DNA of 64,000 bases from Oscheius tipulae (taxonomy: Eukaryota > Nematoda > Chromadorea > Rhabditida > Rhabditidae): NCBI GenBank assembly GCA_037178975.1, contig JASJZH010000006.1:248001-312000 (forward strand), in the 5' to 3' direction. Position 1 is the stretch's first letter. Each line of letters begins with the position of its first letter. The notes beneath the pieces were generated by a model that searched no databases, was not told where the DNA came from, and saw only the letters and a program-made list of their open reading frames with translations. Shown one piece after another: positions 60,543 to 64,000 of this stretch. The position numbers and the translations under genes were made by a program.

Positions 60543-61936
60543 GTTCTAAAAATTTTTTTCATTTAGCATGTTGTTTTGAGATTACGGTATTTGTGGCTTC
60601 CAATCGGACGCATTAAGATTTAAAACGGGAGATAAAAGCGTTTCGAATTTTGTTTATTAATTTCGAGTGGAATGCGTTTTGTTAATAGTAAAATCTAAAA
60701 TGTTTTTCTGAAAAAAGCAGAGTTACAGACATTCCACTCGAATTCCAAAGAGGAGCAAAAATTCATTATTTTGGCAGGTTTTTATCGAAACGCCGCATCT
60801 TTTCGAGGCTAGGAAACACTTGTGTCATATTGAGCGCTACGGAAAAAAAGAAAAGACTAGAATAACTTATTCACAATGGCATTTTGAATAACAGGGACGG
60901 TAGTGTGGATTGTTGGGCAGCCAGACAACATGTGGTTTGTGGGGCGCTAGCAGAATGCTTGACCCCTGCCGATCGGAATCGGCACTGTTGTGGTGGGAGG
61001 TGTCAAGTAGGGGAAACAAACTGTCAACTTTTTCTAGATCCGGAAAAATCATGGTTATACTTTGAAGGCGGCTGAGGAATGAAAAGATTGATAGAAATTA
61101 GAACATGAGGAACAATTTGCGTTACAAGATAACACGCCATAATGACAATGTGATAGATCCAATTCATCTCTCAATAGAGTGTTCCATCAATTCCATTCAT
61201 TCTTTGCTTGTCTTAAACTAAACAAAACGCATGGATAGCAATTTATTAAAAGAGCGAAAAAAAACTATCATTTTGAACATTTTCGTTATTCAATTGGTTA
61301 GCAAACTTTGGAACATCTGTAGCAGCTGCTTACCCGAATCACTATTAATCACTGCGCAAAATTACAAGGAACGCAAGCCGAAGTCTCCAAAAGTTGGCAA
61401 AAGGAATATTGAATCTGGGATGCAATGCACTGAAAGATACGATAGAAATGCTTGGTACTTCAAATACAAAAATAGTACCGCCCTACCGGAACCGGCATAG
61501 TCAGGTTTGAAGAACAAGATCCAGCAGCTTTATTGTAAAAGTAGAAGTCTTTATTTTCATTTGTCTACCGGCTCAACAAGCAACAGAAAATACCCATATC
61601 GTGTTGGAGCAGACGGAATATGACCCCTTATTGCATGTCAGCAGCCATCAGATCGACCAGTGAATGAGGCACACTAAAAATGGATGAGGTTTTGTGAGCC
61701 ATGTCAAACTTACAAAAGTGATTTGAGTCCTGAAGTGCTACCGTTTCTTCTGATATTCTTTTCGTCGGAGTGGAGATCAGGCAAAGAGTCCTCACTCAGT
61801 CTAGTACTCGATTTTCTTTTGGGAAGAAGGGCTTGCGAGGAATCAGAAGAGCAGAGAGCAAGACCTGGCTTTAGGTCAGGGAGACAGTCGAAAATGATGC
61901 AGCAGAAGAAAGTGGCTCTGTCTGAAAAGGGTCTCA
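60543..61936. other. Intergenic, no confident gene
   Basis: Open frames at 60884-61075 and 61231-61500 (plus) have no splice sites or known motifs. The region probably holds the promoter of paralogue B and the 3' UTR of the transporter gene. Confidence 0.3.
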
Positions 61937-64000
61937 TTAGATGTTATAGTTGACAAGTGAAACTTCCAGACTCTCGTTTGAAGATAAGCTCAGAATATTA
62001 CCATTGATAGTAGACATCCACGCTGGCTTCCTTGTAGGATGTACAAAGATGAAGTAGATTCCAAATCCGATGAGAAGAATGGCAATCGAAAGAGCAGTCT
62101 TGGCAAATTCTTGAATGATCGGGATCACGACCAGAGTGATGGTAACAGCCAGGAATAGATAGATGCACCAGAGAGGCACTCGTACAGCATCAGCGTGAAC
62201 AGGGATTCGCTGATGACGAATCATCAACAGAGCAACCAGGGTGAAGATTCTTTGAGCCCAAAATCCAAACATTACATAGCCGATGAGAGCGTCCAGATCG
62301 CCAACGAATGAAATTCCAATTGCCAGGGCGGATTGGGCGAAGACAGCAACTCTCGGGGAAAGAGTTTCCTGGTTCATACAAGAGAAACAAGCAGGAAGAT
62401 GACCTTCTCTAGCAGCAGCGTACATATAACGACTACCGGAGAAGAGATTGCTGTTAAGAGAGCCGACCAGCAGGACACCGATGAGGAATGGGATGAGGGT
62501 AGCAAAGGATCCAAGGGTCGCTTGACTGAAGAGCTGAAAAAAAAACATTTTTCATCGTTGTGTAAATGGCGGACATTGGCATCGAAACATTACTCCGTTT
62601 CGGGCTGGTTTTTTTGTTCTTATGTCACCCTGCAGCTCAAAACTTTCAAATAGTTCAGACCCTCCTATCGATGTATAGAGTCTTTACAAAGGCCGACATT
62701 AGTTGAAATTGGTATCAAACATTTTTTGCTGCTGCAGACTTTGAAAAAGGCGACTGAAGTGATATAACAGTTTTTGGCAAGAACTGGTTTGTCAATTGGT
62801 AAGCTAGCGCTCTGATACCGGTTAAAGTGCACAAAAAAAATCTCTGGCAAAAAACAATACAGTTTTAACCGGCCTTAGGCATAAGATGCGGCCTATTTAC
62901 ATGGTTTCCATTGTCTGCCCCCAACAATTGAATATTCTTACCGCAGCAACAGCATTGGAAGATGTGAAAGTATCCACATCTAGCACCACAAAGTAGGCAA
63001 TGTTGATGGTCAAGTAGACTAGAGTGACCGTGAAGATGCCTCCCAAAAGAGCCAAGGGAACGTTTCGCTTAGGGTGATTGATTTCTCCGGTACTGTAGTT
63101 TAACACATCCCAGCCAGAATATGCCCATAGTCCTCCATAGAATCCAAGAATCATGTCTCCTACACGATAGTTTGAGCCTTGCATTGGGTCTTCAAGATTT
63201 GAGGTCCAGCCTTGAACAGTTTTTGATTGTTTCTAATCGACATACCTTTGACAGCGTAGAAATAGAGTCCTGTCATGATGATAACTCCACAAGATACCAG
63301 TTTGGCAGCTGTAGCTACAATTTGGAATCTGGCTGCGAATTTGCTCAAACTGAAGAAGTTCATCCAGGTTACAAGCCCTAAACAACTTTTCTCGACATCT
63401 CATGACAGCTTACATAACAAACTGAAACCGAAAAGTTTCTGACAAATCGGGGCCCATTCACTATCGACATCGTAGTACTGCTTGACTCCTTCCAGCAGGT
63501 ACTGGCCGAAGGTTTCGGCAATGATGGCAATAGTAGCTGGATATGTAATCAGCACTGACACCCACATAAAGGCAAAGGCTATTGAGTACCTGAACCTCTT
63601 CAATCACGGGAGAGGGAGGGGTCTACCATTTGACGTAACAGATGTAGGCAAAGTCGCAGCCGGCTTCTCGGATCGACGTTCCAAGTTCGATGTAGCAGAG
63701 GGCTCCTGAAATTAACACGTTGACTTCAAAATATTGATGTGCCGAAACGTACCCATAAAGCATACTGTCAGGTGTACCTATGCACTTAGAACATCATGGG
63801 AATCTTATTTACTTACTGTATCGAAAGAACTTTTTTGAGCAATATTCCAACTAACCTAGAATCGCAATGACGGAGCATGCTGTCCAGATGATAAGTGACA
63901 GCCCGACACTGTTTGTGTATCTTAAAATAGACGCGGGTGTGATGAAAATTCCAGAGCCGATGATGTTACCTATCACATAAGACGTAGCCCCAGTGAGGCC
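61937..64000 (-). CDS. LAT-type amino-acid transporter, 5' end outside window
   Basis: Exons visible from the right edge: a first piece with ATSYVIGNIIGSGIFITPAS (the APC-family GSGIF substrate motif), ALCYIELGTSIREAGCDFAY, then RYSIAFAFMWVSVLITYPAT, FSLSKFAARFQIVATAAKLV, FYGGLWAYSGWDVLNYSTGE, and a long last exon (62548-61937) with SLNSNLFSGSRYMYAAAREG and four more membrane segments. It ends at a TAA after SLEVSLVNYNI. This is the light-subunit (SLC7/LAT) family, which often pairs with a glycoprotein heavy chain through a Cys. The partner cannot be seen here. The exact family member is not assigned. Confidence 0.88.

Noticed and set aside
1-64000. CRISPR arrays, bacterial operons or prophage-type systems
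   Set aside because: The window is intron-rich nematode DNA; no spaced direct repeats of CRISPR type were seen.

Overview
The window looks like nuclear DNA of a nematode. The genes have many introns, mostly 35 to 50 bp, with GT..AG borders and strong TTTCAG-type acceptors. The gene set includes a cuticular collagen with the nematode N-terminal layout, a DAF-36-like Rieske sterol desaturase, bestrophin, two FAAH-type amidases, an XK-family scramblase-like protein and a light-subunit (LAT) amino-acid transporter. Acceptor-like sites lie directly upstream of several start codons and would fit spliced-leader trans-splicing, but that is an inference. I cannot name the species. All exon models were read by eye from frames and splice signals, so borders may be off by a few bases.

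Layout. 1-2.2 kb: 3' part of a mariner copy, a TIR element inserted in a tRNA-like sequence, and a Helitron-like repeat. 2.5-5.0 kb: FAAH-type amidase 1 (-). 6.5-7.9 kb: bestrophin (-). 8.2-9.6 kb: three head-to-tail Helitron-like units; 9.8-10.3 kb: RTE-type LINE 3' end. 10.8-12.2 kb: cuticle collagen (-). 12.2-19.1 kb: gene-poor, with simple repeats. 19.1-22.4 kb: weak exons and a small nuclear-type gene. 23.3-25.5 kb: amidase 2 (+), convergent with the DAF-36-like gene (25.7-28.0, -). 29.7-33.8 kb: adhesion-GPCR-like receptor (+). 34.6-36.6 kb: XK-related protein (-). 37.6-38.1 kb: another Helitron-like repeat. 39.4-45.2 kb: long coiled-coil protein (+). 45.2-47.1 kb: multipass membrane protein (-). 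47.5-48.6 kb: TIR elements inside and next to a tRNA-shaped sequence. 49.0-50.1 kb: Cys-rich secreted protein (-). 50.5-51.7 kb: a complete-length but dead mariner. 51.8-52.9 kb: C-type lectin gene (-). 53.9-56.7 and 59.1-60.5 kb: two paralogues of an unrecognised family (-), with an apparently intact Merlin transposon between them (57.1-58.8). 61.9 kb to the right edge: LAT-type transporter (-, 5' end outside the window).

The genes do not form one pathway. Two share a biological theme: FAAH enzymes break down N-acylethanolamines, and DAF-36 starts dafachronic-acid synthesis. In Caenorhabditis elegans both bear on dauer and growth decisions, and here one of each lies tail to tail about 140 bp apart. 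Whether that matters is open.

The most unusual signals are in the mobile DNA: (1) a TIR element family found twice inside the anticodon-loop region of tRNA-like sequences, with a possible empty-site relative 3 kb away; (2) a Helitron-like family with TC...CTTG ends whose units sit in exact head-to-tail tandem, one ending at an internal copy of the 3' signal; (3) a Merlin element with an open five-exon transposase and G-tract arrays at both ends. Amidase 2 also carries Cys in place of the cis-Ser of the amidase signature.
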